A stretch of 64,000 bases of DNA from Caulobacter sp. SL161 (lineage in GTDB: Bacteria; Pseudomonadota; Alphaproteobacteria; Caulobacterales; Caulobacteraceae): assembly GCF_026672375.1 (NCBI RefSeq), contig NZ_JAPPRA010000001.1, positions 2,046,001 to 2,110,000 on the forward strand, given 5' to 3'. Below the pieces are notes generated by a model, which was given only the letters and a program-made list of their open reading frames with translations, made no database searches and had not been told where the DNA came from. The translations under genes were made by a program, and so were the position numbers. This document shows, one piece after another, positions 41,750 through 51,517 of this stretch; the first letter of the stretch is position 1; every line of letters starts with the position of its first letter.

Positions 41750-43553
41750 ATGAGCGTCCCTAACGTCCCCCGCCGCGCGCTCCGTTCGCGGGCCTGGTTC
41801 GACAATCCGGACAACATCGACATGACGGCGCTTTATCTGGAGCGCTACCTGAACTTCGGCCTGACCCTTGAGGAGCTGCAGTCGGGCAAGCCGATCATCG
41901 GCATCGCCCAGACGGGCTCTGATCTCTCGCCGTGCAACCGGCATCACCTGGTGCTGGCCGAGCGCGTGCGCGAGGGGATCCGCAGCGCCGGCGGCATCGC
42001 GCTGGAGTTTCCGGTTCACCCCATCCAGGAGACCGGTAAGCGGCCCACGGCGGGCCTTGATCGCAACCTGTCGTATCTGGGCCTTGTCGAGCTGTTGTAC
42101 GGCTATCCGCTGGATGGCGTGGTGCTGACCATCGGCTGCGACAAGACCACGCCGGCCTGCCTGATGGCCGCGGCGACGGTCAACATTCCGGCGATCGCGC
42201 TGTCTGTGGGTCCGATGCTGAACGGCTGGCACAAGGGCAAGCGCACCGGCTCGGGCACGATCGTCTGGAAGGCGCGCGAGATGCTGGCCGCCGGCGAGAT
42301 CGACAACGCCGGTTTCATCAAGCTCGTGGCCAGTTCCGCGCCCTCGACCGGCTATTGCAACACCATGGGCACGGCCACGACGATGAACTCGTTGACCGAG
42401 GCTCTCGGCATGTCGCTGCCCGGCTCCGCCGCTATCCCGGCGCCATATCGCGACCGCCAGGAGAACGCCTACCGCACCGGTCTTCGGATCGTCGAAATGG
42501 TGGCCGAAGACCTCAAGCCTTCGGACATCCTGACCCGCGAGGCGTTCCTGAACGCCATCGTCGTCAACTCCGCGATCGGCGGCTCGACCAATGCGCCGAT
42601 CCACCTCAACGCGCTCGCCCGCCACATGGACGTGGACCTGGCGCTCGAGGACTGGGAGACGGCGGGCAAGGACGTGCCGCTGCTGGTCAATCTGCAGCCG
42701 GCTGGCGAGTATCTGGGCGAGGACTATTACCGCGCCGGCGGTGTGCCTGCGGTGTTCGGGCAACTGATCGCGCAGGGCCTGATCCACGAAGGCGCCAAGG
42801 CGGTGTCGGGTCAAAGCATCGGTGAGCAATACCGGGGCGCCGTCATCGAGGATGAGGACGTGATTCGTCCGTTCTCGCGTCCGCTGGTGGAGCGCGCCGG
42901 CTTCGCGATCATGCGCGGAAACCTGTTCAACTCCGCGATCATGAAGACCAGCGTGATCAGCGAAGAGTTTCGCGCGCGCTACCTTTCGAACCCCGACGAT
43001 CCCGACGCTTTCGAGGGAAATGCGATCGTTTTCGACGGGCCCGAGGATTACCATCACCGTATCGATGATCCGACGCTGGGGATCACCGCAAACTCCATCC
43101 TGTTCATGCGCGGCGCAGGCCCGATCGGCTATCCGGGCGCGGCCGAGGTCGTGAACATGCGAGCGCCGGACTACCTGATCAAACAGGGCATCCACCAGCT
43201 GCCGTGCATCGGCGACGGCCGCCAGTCGGGCACTTCTGGATCGCCTTCGATTCTAAACGCCTCGCCCGAAGCGGCGGCTGGGGGGGGGCTCGCCTTGCTG
43301 CGGTCCGGGTGATCGGGTGCGGTTCGATCTGCGAAAGTCCCGCGTCGATGTCCTGGTCTCAGCCTCGGAGGTCGTCGAGCGGCGCAAGGCGCTCGAGGCC
43401 GCCGGCGGCTATGCGTATCCGGAGAGCCAGACGCCTTGGCAGGAAATCCAGCGCGCCGTCGTCGGCCAGATGGATACGGGCGCCGTGCTTGAACCGGCGG
43501 TGAAGTACCAGCGCATCGCCCAGACCAAGGGCCTGCCGCGCGACAACCACTAG
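41750..43553 (+). pseudogene. IlvD/EDD-family sugar-acid dehydratase (L-arabinonate type), frameshifted
   Basis: An Fe-S dehydratase acting on C5 sugar acids; [20 protein letters not shown] and [19 protein letters not shown] fit L-arabinonate dehydratases. Cluster cysteines lie in [20 protein letters not shown] and GYCNTMG. Start at 41750 (SD AAGGG). The frame runs to [10 protein letters not shown] and hits a TGA at 43310-43312. The last 80 residues (VRFDLRKSRVDVLVS to TKGLPRDNH) continue in the +1 frame to TAG 43553. Removing one base of the GGG at 43307-43309 restores [12 protein letters not shown], the family pattern. The loss would remove a C-terminal part that is conserved, so the gene is either inactivated or the base is a sequencing error. 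Confidence 0.85.
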
Positions 43554-43600
43554 GTCATCGCGGGTTCCCGTCGTCGTCGAACGGCGATCCGGAAACTATA

Positions 43601-43611
43601 TTGTCGGACAA
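43601..43611 (+). promoter_or_regulatory. FadR-type GntR operator 3 upstream of the arabinofuranosidase
   Basis: TTGTCGGACAA is a perfect inverted repeat matching TNGTNNNACNA. It overlaps a possible -10 (TATATT, 43597-43602) and lies 55 bp before the start codon. Confidence 0.75.
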
Positions 43612-43665
43612 ATAGGCGCCTGCTATGGCTTCCTCAACGACGTATCGTTGATTGGGGAGAGAACC

Positions 43666-45216
43666 TTGGGCGGTAAGTGGTTGGGCGCGGCGATCGCGCT
43701 ACTGGCCGTGGCGACGAGCGCGCAGGCGGGCGAAATCAGAGCGACGGCGACGCTCAAGGCCGATCAATCGGGCCCGACGATTTCCCGCTACATCTACGGT
43801 CAGTTCTCCGAGCACCTGGGCGCTGGCGTCTATGACGGCATCTGGGTCGGGCCGGATTCGAAGATTCCCAACGTTCGCGGCGTCCGCAGCGACGTGGTCG
43901 GCGCGCTGAAGGCGATTAAGACACCCGTGATCCGTTGGCCCGGCGGCTGCTTTGCTGACGAGTACAAGTGGCGCGACGGGATCGGCCCGCGCGACAGGCG
44001 CCCGTCGCGCAAGAACAACTGGTGGGGCGGCTCGCCCGAGACCAACGCCTTCGGCACGCACGAATTCATGGACTTCGCCGAGCAAGTCGGCGCCGATCCC
44101 TATGTCGCCATCAATGTCGGTTCGTCCAATCCGACCGAGATGCGCGAGTGGATCGAGTACATGACCTCGCCGGGCGAGGACACCCTGGCCCAGGAGCGGC
44201 GCGCCAACGGCCGCGACAAGCCCTGGAAGGTGCCGTTCTTCGGCATCGGCAATGAGAACTGGGGCTGCGGCGGCGAAATGACGCCGGAGTACTACGCCAA
44301 CGAGTACCGCCGCTTCTCGTCGTTCTTTCACAAGAACAGCGACAACCCGGGGGTTCGGGTGGCGTCGGGCGCCAATTCGTTCGACGTGAACTGGACCGAC
44401 GTGGTCACCAAGGCGGCGGCCAAGCACATGGACGCCATCTCGCTGCATTACTACACGATCCAGACCGGAGACTGGAGCAAGAAGGGCGCGGCCACTGGCT
44501 TCGACAAGGCCGCCTGGGGCAAGTCCTTCGCCCAGACCCTGCGGATGGATGATCTGCTTCGCCAGCACATCGCAGTGCTGGACCGCAATGATCCACAGAA
44601 GCGCATCGGCCTTTATGTCGATGAATGGGGGACCTGGTACGACACCGAACCGGGGACCAACCCCGGCCACCTCTACCAACTCAACACCTTGCGCGACGGC
44701 GTGCTGGCGGCGGTGAACTTCAATATCTTCCATCAGCACGCCGAGCGGGTGCGGATGGCGAACATCGCCCAGACCATCAACGTCCTTCAGGCGGTGATTC
44801 TGACCAAGGGCGATCAGATGGTGCTGACCCCGACCTACTATGCGCACCAGATGTACTTGCCCTTCCAGGACTCCACGGCCATCCCCCTGGAGACCAAGGC
44901 GCCGGAGATCGACGTCGCGGGCAGCAAGATCCCGGCGTTCAACGCCTCGGCGGCCAAGGGCAAGGACGGCAAGGTCTATGTCGCGGTCGCCAACATGTCG
45001 CCCGACGACGGCGTTAATCTGACGGTCTCGCTTGCCGGCCTGAAGGCCAAGGCCGTCAGCGGCCAGGTCATGACGGCGGACAAGCTGGACGCGATGAACG
45101 ACTTCGGCGCCAAGCCGGTGGTCGTTCCCGTCCCGTTCAAGGGAGCCAAGGTCTCGGGGGATCGCCTGTCCTTGGACATCCCCTCGAAGTCGGTCGTGGT
45201 CGTGAGGCTGGACTGA
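43666..45216 (+). CDS. Alpha-L-arabinofuranosidase, GH51, exported
   Basis: A 516-residue GH51 enzyme releasing L-arabinose from arabinan or arabinoxylan. I take the TTG at 43666 (SD GGGGAGA, 5 bp away), which begins a clean signal peptide (LGGKWLGAAIALLAVATSAQ); an upstream TTG at 43648 has no site. Catalytic acid/base E197 is in GIGNENWG and nucleophile E320 in YVDEWG. YGQFSEHLGAGVYDGIWVG, IRWPGGCFADEYKWRDGIGP and the C-terminal beta-sandwich are typical. Supplies substrate for the neighbouring arabinose genes; the GntR site at 43601 suggests co-regulation. Confidence 0.94.
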   Translation: MGGKWLGAAIALLAVATSAQAGEIRATATLKADQSGPTISRYIYGQFSEHLGAGVYDGIWVGPDSKIPNVRGVRSDVVGALKAIKTPVIRWPGGCFADEYKWRDGIGPRDRRPSRKNNWWGGSPETNAFGTHEFMDFAEQVGADPYVAINVGSSNPTEMREWIEYMTSPGEDTLAQERRANGRDKPWKVPFFGIGNENWGCGGEMTPEYYANEYRRFSSFFHKNSDNPGVRVASGANSFDVNWTDVVTKAAAKHMDAISLHYYTIQTGDWSKKGAATGFDKAAWGKSFAQTLRMDDLLRQHIAVLDRNDPQKRIGLYVDEWGTWYDTEPGTNPGHLYQLNTLRDGVLAAVNFNIFHQHAERVRMANIAQTINVLQAVILTKGDQMVLTPTYYAHQMYLPFQDSTAIPLETKAPEIDVAGSKIPAFNASAAKGKDGKVYVAVANMSPDDGVNLTVSLAGLKAKAVSGQVMTADKLDAMNDFGAKPVVVPVPFKGAKVSGDRLSLDIPSKSVVVVRLD

Positions 45217-45286
45217 CCTAGGGGCCAAGGGACGACGCCCTCGTCCTGGATGGCGCATCGGCCGCGTTCCGGCTAAGAGGCGCGTC

Positions 45287-46927
45287 ATGCTGCGTATTTC
45301 GGAACTGAAGCTGCCGCTCGGCCACCCGCCGGACGCGATGAAGCCCGCCATCCTGGCGCGTCTGGGCGTGCCGGCCTCGGACCTGGTGAGCTTCGCGGTG
45401 GCTCGCCGCGCCAACGACGCGCGCAAGAAGTCCGCCATCCAGATGGTCTATTCGGTCGATGTCGTCCTGCGCGACGAGGCCGAGGTGCTGCGCCGGTTCG
45501 AGGGCGACCACCATGTGCGGGTCACGCCGGACACCGGCTATCGCTTCGTCGCCAAGGCCCCCGAAGGCTTTGATGGGCCGCGCCCGGTCGTCATCGGCGC
45601 GGGTCCCTGCGGGCTGTTCGCCGGCCTGATCCTGGCGCAGATGGGCCTGAAGCCGATCATCGTCGACCGCGGCAAGGTCGTGCGCGAGCGCACCAAGGAC
45701 ACCTGGGGGCTTTGGCGCCGCAGCGAGTTGAACCCGGAGTCCAACGTCCAGTTCGGCGAGGGCGGGGCGGGGACCTTCTCGGACGGCAAGCTCTACAGCC
45801 AGATCAAGGATCCGCGTTTCCTGGGCCGCAAGGTCCTGACGGAGTTCGTCAAGGCGGGGGCGCCCGAGGAGATCCTGACCGAGGCCCATCCGCACATCGG
45901 CACTTTCCGCCTTGTGCACATGGTCGAGAACATGCGGGCCCTGATTGAGAGCCTGGGCGGCGAGTATCGCTGGCAGCACCGGGTCGAGGACTTCGACATC
46001 GCGGTGGGCGAGGACGGCGTGCGGCGCGTGAAGGGGCTGCATATCGCCGGCCAGCCCTACCTGCCGGCCAGCCACGTGGTCATGGCCCTGGGGCACAGCT
46101 CCCGCGACACGTTTCAGGTCCTGTACGATCGGGGCGTCCATATCGAGGCCAAGCCGTTCTCGATCGGCGTGCGGATCGAGCATCCGCAGTCGTGGATCGA
46201 TCGCGCGCGCTTTGGCGACTGCGCGGGCCACAAGGACCTGGGCGCGGCGGCCTACGCCATCTCGCATCACTGTAGGAACGGCCGGACAGTCTACAGCTTC
46301 TGCATGTGCCCCGGCGGCACCGTCGTGGCCGCGACCTCCGAGCCGGGTCGCGTGGTGACCAATGGCATGAGCCAGTACTCGCGCAACGAGCGGAACGCCA
46401 ATTCCGGCTTCGTCGTCGATATCGATCCCGAGCGCGACTATCCGGGCCACCCGCTGGCCGGCGTCGACTTCCAGCGCAAGTGGGAGAGCCTGGCCTTCCA
46501 GGCCGGCGGTGGCACCTATCAGGCGCCGGGCCAGCTGGTCGGCGACTTCCTGGCGGGGCGTCCATCGACCGCGTTCGGCGCGGTGACGCCGTCCTACAAG
46601 CCGGGGGTCCATCTTACGGACCTAGCGCAATGCCTGCCTGACTTCGCCATCGAGGCCATGCGCGAGGCGCTGCCCGTCTTCGGCCGTCAGATTCCCGGCT
46701 ATGACCATCCGGATGTCGTTCTGACCGGCGTGGAAACCCGCACCTCCTCGCCGGTGCGGATCACGCGCGGCAAGGACTTCCAGAGCCTCAACACCGCCGG
46801 CCTCTACCCGGCCGGCGAGGGCGCGGGCTATGCCGGCGGTATCCTTTCGGCGGCCGTCGACGGCATCAAGGTCGCCGAGGCTGTGGCCAAGCAGTACGTC
46901 GCCGAGGGGCTGATCAGCGCCTGCTGA
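45287..46927 (+). CDS. FAD-dependent oxidoreductase (COG2509-like)
   Basis: A 546-residue flavoprotein dehydrogenase. The FAD-binding motif is VVIGAGPCGLFAGLILAQMG (about 100-119). Conserved blocks are NVQFGEGGAGTFSDGKLYSQ, AHPHIGTFRLVHMVENMR, VVMALGHSSRDTF, YSFCMCPGGTVVAATSEPG and GLYPAGEGAGYAGGILSAAV. The first 95 residues form an extra N-terminal domain (ISELKLPLGHPPDAMKPAIL). Substrate unknown. It stands alone between the arabinose cluster and metC. Confidence 0.88.
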   Translation: MLRISELKLPLGHPPDAMKPAILARLGVPASDLVSFAVARRANDARKKSAIQMVYSVDVVLRDEAEVLRRFEGDHHVRVTPDTGYRFVAKAPEGFDGPRPVVIGAGPCGLFAGLILAQMGLKPIIVDRGKVVRERTKDTWGLWRRSELNPESNVQFGEGGAGTFSDGKLYSQIKDPRFLGRKVLTEFVKAGAPEEILTEAHPHIGTFRLVHMVENMRALIESLGGEYRWQHRVEDFDIAVGEDGVRRVKGLHIAGQPYLPASHVVMALGHSSRDTFQVLYDRGVHIEAKPFSIGVRIEHPQSWIDRARFGDCAGHKDLGAAAYAISHHCRNGRTVYSFCMCPGGTVVAATSEPGRVVTNGMSQYSRNERNANSGFVVDIDPERDYPGHPLAGVDFQRKWESLAFQAGGGTYQAPGQLVGDFLAGRPSTAFGAVTPSYKPGVHLTDLAQCLPDFAIEAMREALPVFGRQIPGYDHPDVVLTGVETRTSSPVRITRGKDFQSLNTAGLYPAGEGAGYAGGILSAAVDGIKVAEAVAKQYVAEGLISAC

Positions 46928-46940
46928 AGCCGCCCTCCGG

Positions 46941-48101
46941 TCAGATCTTGGCGGCGTTCAGCGCGTCGAAGCCCCGACGCAGGTCGGCCTTGAGATCTTC
47001 TACGCTCTCCAGACCGATGTGCAAGCGCAGCAGCGGGCCTTCCAGCTTCACCGGGATTGAGCGCGCCCCGAGCTGCGGATCGCAGTTCAGCGCCAGGCTC
47101 TCATAGCCGCCCCAGGAGAAGCCGAGCCCGAAGAGCTTCAGGCTGTCGAGGAAGGCGTGAACCGCCTTCTGCGAGCAGGGCTTGAGGACGACGCCAAACA
47201 GGCCGCAGGCGCCTGTGAAGTCGCGCTTCCAGAGGGCGTGACCGGCGTCGCCGGGGAGGGCAGGGTGCAGCACCCGCGCCACCTCGGGTCGCTCCTGCAG
47301 CCAGCGGGCGATGGCGAGGCCGTTCTCCGCGTGGCGGGGCAGGCGCGTGGCGAGCGTCCGCAGACCCCGCAGCATGGTGTAGGCGTCGTCGGACGACACC
47401 GACCAGCCGATGTCCCACATCGCCTCGCCCAAGAGCTTGGCGACCGCGTCGTCGCGGGTGGCGACCGAGCCCATGAAGCAGTCGGAGTGCCCCCCGACAT
47501 ACTTGGTCAGGGCCTGGACGCTCATCGTCACGCCATGCGCCAGCGGCTTGAACAGCAGGCCGGCCGCCCAGGTGTTGTCGATCAGGGTCAGGACCCCGCG
47601 CGCGTTCGCCATCTGGGCGATGGCCGGCACGTCCTGCATCTCGAAGGTCAGCGAGCCCGGCGCTTCCAGCACGATCAAGCGGGTGCTGGGAGACACCAAG
47701 GCCATCAGCGCCTCAGGCGAGAGCTTCGGATCGTAGTAGCGCGTGGTGACGCCAAAGCGGCCTAGCACCCGATCGCAGAAGCGGCGGGTGGGCTTGTAGG
47801 CGCTGTCGACGACCAGCACATCGTCTCCGGCCTTCAGCACGGCCAGCATGGCGCCGGTGATCGCCGCCAGGCCCGAGGGGTAGAGGGTGACATTGGTCGC
47901 GCCCTCCAGCTCGGCCAGGGCGTTCTGCAGCGCTGTGGGCGTCGAGAGGCCGGTGATGCCGTAGGTCAGCTGATCGTCGTCATAGAGCGAGGCGGCGTCG
48001 GGCAGCAGGACGGTCGAGCCCCGCTGGATCGGCGGATTGACGGTCCGCCCCAGGCGAGCAGGCTCCGAGCCCGTGTGGATCAGGCGGGTTTCTTCATCCA
48101 T
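46941..48101 (-). CDS. metC: Cystathionine beta-lyase
   Basis: A PLP enzyme of the Cys/Met metabolism family, 386 residues, converting cystathionine to homocysteine, pyruvate and ammonia. Motifs: ETRLIHTGSEPARLGRTVNP, TYGITGLSTPTALQNALAEL, LYPSGLAAITGAMLAVLKAG, IDNTWAAGLLFKPLAHG and the PLP-lysine segment SVQALTKYVGGHSD. YGITGLSTPTALQ and SWGGYESLAL favour MetC over gamma-synthases. First of three sulfur genes on this strand together with sseA and cysK. Confidence 0.93.
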   Translation of the reverse strand: MDEETRLIHTGSEPARLGRTVNPPIQRGSTVLLPDAASLYDDDQLTYGITGLSTPTALQNALAELEGATNVTLYPSGLAAITGAMLAVLKAGDDVLVVDSAYKPTRRFCDRVLGRFGVTTRYYDPKLSPEALMALVSPSTRLIVLEAPGSLTFEMQDVPAIAQMANARGVLTLIDNTWAAGLLFKPLAHGVTMSVQALTKYVGGHSDCFMGSVATRDDAVAKLLGEAMWDIGWSVSSDDAYTMLRGLRTLATRLPRHAENGLAIARWLQERPEVARVLHPALPGDAGHALWKRDFTGACGLFGVVLKPCSQKAVHAFLDSLKLFGLGFSWGGYESLALNCDPQLGARSIPVKLEGPLLRLHIGLESVEDLKADLRRGFDALNAAKI

Positions 48102-48125
48102 GGCGGGTCTCGACGGTAAGGCGGG

Positions 48126-48983
48126 CTACTGGGCCGGTCCCGTGACGACCGGCGTATCCGCCAGGCCGCCCCATTCCGTCCACGAACCGTCATAGACCGC
48201 CGAGCGGGGCTTGCCCATGCGCGCCAGCGCCAGGGCCACGACAGACGCGGTGATGCCCGAGCCGCAGGTGGAGACGACGGGCTTGTTGATATCCACGCCG
48301 GCGGCCTCGAACACGGACTTGAGCTTTTCCGCCGACAGCAGGGTCCCGTCCGGCGCGATCAGGGCCGACAGAGGGATGTTGCGGGCGCCGGGCATGTGGC
48401 CGCCGCGGAGGCCTGCGCGCGGCTCGGGATCGACGCCCTCGAAGCGACCGGCGGCGCGCGCGTCGACGACCTGCTCGCGACCGGTCGCAACGATGTCGCG
48501 CATCTGGTCGAGCGAGCGATAGACATCGGCCTGATAGCGCGGCGTGAAGTGCCGCTCTTGCGGATAGGCCGGACCATCCTCGATCGGGCGGCCTTCAGAG
48601 ATCCACTTGGGAAGACCGCCGTCCAGCACGACGACGTCCTCGTGACCCATGGCCCGGAAATGCCACCAGACGCGGGCGGCCGGCAGGATGCCTGTACTGT
48701 CGTAGACGACGATGCGCGAGCCGTCGCCCAGACCCAGTTTGCGAACCCGCGAGGCGAACTTGGTCGGCGTCGGGATCATGTGCGGAAGATCGCTGGTCTC
48801 GTCGGCGATCTCGTCGATGTCGAAGAACACCGCGCCGGGAATGTGCGCCGCCAGGAACTCCTTGTGCGGGTCGCGCTGGGCGGCCGGCATGTGCCAGGAA
48901 GCGTCGACCACGCGCACGTCGGGAGCGTCGAGATGCTGGGCCAACCAGGCGGTGGAGACCAGCGGATCGGACGGGGTGCTCAT
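48126..48983 (-). CDS. sseA: 3-mercaptopyruvate sulfurtransferase (rhodanese family)
   Basis: A two-domain rhodanese protein, 285 residues from the ATG at 48983 (SD AAAGG; the frame extends 10 codons further without a site). The N-terminal domain has VRVVDASWHMPAAQRDPHKE, FFDIDEIADETSDLPHM and YDSTGILPAARVWWHFRAMG. The C-terminal catalytic loop CGSGITA is the mercaptopyruvate-type signature, as opposed to the CRKGVT of thiosulfate rhodaneses. Transfers sulfur from 3-mercaptopyruvate. It lies 24 bp upstream of metC on the same strand. Confidence 0.93.
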   Translation of the reverse strand: MSTPSDPLVSTAWLAQHLDAPDVRVVDASWHMPAAQRDPHKEFLAAHIPGAVFFDIDEIADETSDLPHMIPTPTKFASRVRKLGLGDGSRIVVYDSTGILPAARVWWHFRAMGHEDVVVLDGGLPKWISEGRPIEDGPAYPQERHFTPRYQADVYRSLDQMRDIVATGREQVVDARAAGRFEGVDPEPRAGLRGGHMPGARNIPLSALIAPDGTLLSAEKLKSVFEAAGVDINKPVVSTCGSGITASVVALALARMGKPRSAVYDGSWTEWGGLADTPVVTGPAQ

Positions 48984-49057
48984 GGAGGCGCCTTTCGGGG
49001 TCTGACTCGCCACGTTGCGGGGCGGGCAACATCGCCCTCGCGCGCCCTGATCGCAAG

Positions 49058-50056
49058 CTACATCCAGGGCGGCGTCGGCAGGCCCTTTTCCTTAAGGAAG
49101 GCGGGGTTGAAGAGCTTGGACTGGTAGCGCGAGCCATGATCGCACAGCACCGTCACAATGGTGTGGCCAGGACCCATCGCCTTGGCCAGCTTGATCGCGC
49201 CGGCGACATTGATCCCCGCCGAACCGCCCAGGCACAGACCTTCGTGCTGCACGAGATCATAGAGCACCTCCAGCATCTCCTCGTCGGAGACACGGAACGG
49301 ATCATCGATGGCGAGGCCCTCGAGATTGGCAGTGATCCGGCCCTGGCCGATGCCTTCGCTGATCGAGGAGCCTTCCGATTTCAGCTCGCCGTCCCTGTAC
49401 CAGGCGTACAGCGCCGCGCCGTAGGGGTCAGCCAGGCCGATCCTCACGCCCGGCTTGCGCTCGCGCAGCGCCGCCGCCACGCCCGCCAGCGTGCCGCCCG
49501 AGCCGACGGCGCAGATGAAGCCGTCGACCTTACCATCTGTCTGATCGAAGATTTCCGGCCCCGTGGTGCGATAGTGCGCGTCGCGGTTGGCGGTGTTGTC
49601 GAACTGGTTGGCCCAGATCACGCCGTTCGGCTCGCTCCTCGAAAGTTCCTCGGCCAAGCGCCCGGAATAGCGGACGTAATTGTCGGGGTTGGAATAGGGA
49701 ACGGCGTCCACCTCGACGAGCTCCGCGCCCAGCAGGCGGATGGCGTCCTTCTTCTCCTGGCTCTGGGTGCGCGGGATGACGATGGTGGTCTTGTAGCCCA
49801 GCGCCGAGGCGACCATGGCCAGGCCGATGCCCGTATTGCCCGCCGTGCCTTCGACGATGCGACCGCCGGGCTTGAGCAGGCCCTTGGCCTCGGCGTCTCG
49901 GATGATGGCCAGCGCGGCGCGGTCCTTGACCGACTGGCCCGGGTTCATGAACTCGGCCTTGCCCAGGATCTCGCAGCCCGTGGCCTCGCTGGCGCGGGCG
50001 AGGCGGATCAGCGGCGTGTTTCCGATCGCGTCGAGGACGCTGGGCAGAGCGGACAT
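49058..50056 (-). CDS. cysK: Cysteine synthase A family protein
   Basis: A fold-type II PLP enzyme, 332 residues from the ATG at 50056; the in-frame extension to 50143 is unlike the family. SVLDAIGNTPLIRLARASEA opens the protein, the PLP lysine is in NPGQSVKDRAA, the substrate loop is EGTAGNTGIGLA, the phosphate loop VGSGGTLAGVAAAL, and the C-terminus has GSAGINVAGAIKLAK. Makes cysteine from O-acetylserine and sulfide. The longer C-terminal part (to GLPTPPWM) is as in the alphaproteobacterial CysK/CBS-like branch, so a cystathionine-synthase activity cannot be excluded. Confidence 0.9.
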   Translation of the reverse strand: MSALPSVLDAIGNTPLIRLARASEATGCEILGKAEFMNPGQSVKDRAALAIIRDAEAKGLLKPGGRIVEGTAGNTGIGLAMVASALGYKTTIVIPRTQSQEKKDAIRLLGAELVEVDAVPYSNPDNYVRYSGRLAEELSRSEPNGVIWANQFDNTANRDAHYRTTGPEIFDQTDGKVDGFICAVGSGGTLAGVAAALRERKPGVRIGLADPYGAALYAWYRDGELKSEGSSISEGIGQGRITANLEGLAIDDPFRVSDEEMLEVLYDLVQHEGLCLGGSAGINVAGAIKLAKAMGPGHTIVTVLCDHGSRYQSKLFNPAFLKEKGLPTPPWM

Positions 50057-50157
50057 GGCGAGCCTTGGGGCTGTTTTGCGGATCGCTGGTAGATCGTGTC
50101 GCACCGCCCTTGCGCAACCCCAGTTTTCCTGAAGGTGCGACATCGGGGCGGTGAAAG

Positions 50158-50173
50158 CCTCAAGAGGTTGAGG
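50158..50173 (-). terminator. Weak hairpin after the CFA synthase gene
   Basis: CCTCAA and TTGAGG form a 6-bp stem with a 4-nt loop, followed on the minus strand by CTTTC. A possible weak terminator 60 bp after the cfa stop. Confidence 0.3.
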
Positions 50174-50232
50174 TGGTTAGGGCTTTATCCACAAGAGGTC
50201 GGCGACACATACCAAGCCAAAAGGCTCATCAA

Positions 50233-51462
50233 CTACGCCCGGCTGAGACCCAGCTGGATCACGTTGGTCCGCTCGGTCCGGAAGCCGGCCTCGCAGTAGC
50301 TCAGATAGAACCGCCACAGGCGCCGGAAGCGCTCATCGAAGCCGTCCTTGCGGATTTCGCTCCAGGCGGCCTCGAACCGGCGGGCCCATTCGGCCAGGGT
50401 GTCGGCATAGTTCTGGCCGAAGCGCTTGAGATCGCTCCATTCCAGGCCCGCGCGCTCTGTTTCCTCCTTAAGGCGCGCCTCGCTGGGCAGCATGCCGCCC
50501 GGGAAGATGTAGCGCTGGATGAAATCGGTCTGGCCACGATACTCGTCGAACAGTTCGTCGCGGATCGTGATGATCTGCAGGCCGGCGCGCCCGCCGGGGA
50601 CGAGCACGTCGCGGACCTTGTCGAAGTAGGCCGGCCAATATTCCTCGCCCACGGCCTCGAACATCTCGATCGAGGCGACGGCGTCATAGCGGCCTTCGAC
50701 GTCCCGATAGTCGATCAGGCGAATATCGGCCTTCTCCGAAAGACCCTGTTCGAACAGGCGCTTGCGGGCGAAATCGTACTGGGCCTGTGAAATGGTGATA
50801 CCGGTGACCTTGGCCCCGACCTCCTTGGCGGCGAACTCGGCGAAGCCGCCCCAGCCGCAGCCGATTTCCAGCACATGCTTGCCGGGGGCCAGATCGATCG
50901 TGCGGGCCAGGGCCGCGTACTTGGCGCGCTGCGCCTCGGACAGCGACTGACCCGGACGTTCGTAGAGCGCCGAGGAATAGGTCATCGTCGGGTCCAGCCA
51001 CTGCGAGTAGAAGCTGTTCCCTAGGTCGTAGTGGGCGTGGATGTTCTTCTTCGAGCCGTTGCGGCTATTGCGATGAAGCAGGTGATAGAGGCCGTGCAGC
51101 GCCCGCATGAACGGGTTGCCCGACACCAGGGCGCCGAGCTTGTCGAAGTTCAGCGAGAACGCCTCCAGCACCGCCGACAGGTCAGGGGTCTCCCATTCGC
51201 CGGCCATGAAGCCTTCGGCGAAGCCGATCGCTCCAGACGTAAAAGCCCGGCGCATGAAGTTGTAATCATTGACCTTCAGCGTCGCGTCGGGACCAGGGTT
51301 GGGGCCCGTGACCTTGAAGACCTTGCCGGTCGGAAGGATCCAGGTGATCGACCCGGCGTCCCAGTTGCCCTCGATGACGCGCAGGGCGGCACGAAACGCC
51401 GTGGGCGCGGTTCGCAGATCAGGGTCGTTCCAGAGCGCGGTTTGCAAGTCGGGATCTCGCAT
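50233..51462 (-). CDS. cfa: Cyclopropane-fatty-acyl-phospholipid synthase family protein
   Basis: A SAM-dependent enzyme adding a methylene group to unsaturated membrane lipids; 409 residues from the ATG at 51462 (GTG at 51474 possible). The lipid-binding N-terminal domain (about 25-110) is followed by HAHYDLGNSFYSQWLDPTMT, SAM motif I VLEIGCGWGGFAEFAA, ITISQAQYDFARKRL, the SIEMFEAVGEEYW block and FIQRYIFPGGMLPS. The C-terminal FYLSYCEAGFRTERTNVIQL is standard. Its start is 55 bp from the photolyase stop; both are on the minus strand. Confidence 0.92.
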   Translation of the reverse strand: MRDPDLQTALWNDPDLRTAPTAFRAALRVIEGNWDAGSITWILPTGKVFKVTGPNPGPDATLKVNDYNFMRRAFTSGAIGFAEGFMAGEWETPDLSAVLEAFSLNFDKLGALVSGNPFMRALHGLYHLLHRNSRNGSKKNIHAHYDLGNSFYSQWLDPTMTYSSALYERPGQSLSEAQRAKYAALARTIDLAPGKHVLEIGCGWGGFAEFAAKEVGAKVTGITISQAQYDFARKRLFEQGLSEKADIRLIDYRDVEGRYDAVASIEMFEAVGEEYWPAYFDKVRDVLVPGGRAGLQIITIRDELFDEYRGQTDFIQRYIFPGGMLPSEARLKEETERAGLEWSDLKRFGQNYADTLAEWARRFEAAWSEIRKDGFDERFRRLWRFYLSYCEAGFRTERTNVIQLGLSRA

Positions 51463-51517
51463 GCGGTTACACACCAGTTAAGGCCGTTGGCGACCGGCTC
51501 GTAAACCCCGCGCTCGG

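Noticed and set aside
43317..43553. A separate small gene after the dehydratase
   Set aside because: Its protein is the family's C-terminus in the +1 frame, so it belongs to the frameshifted dehydratase.
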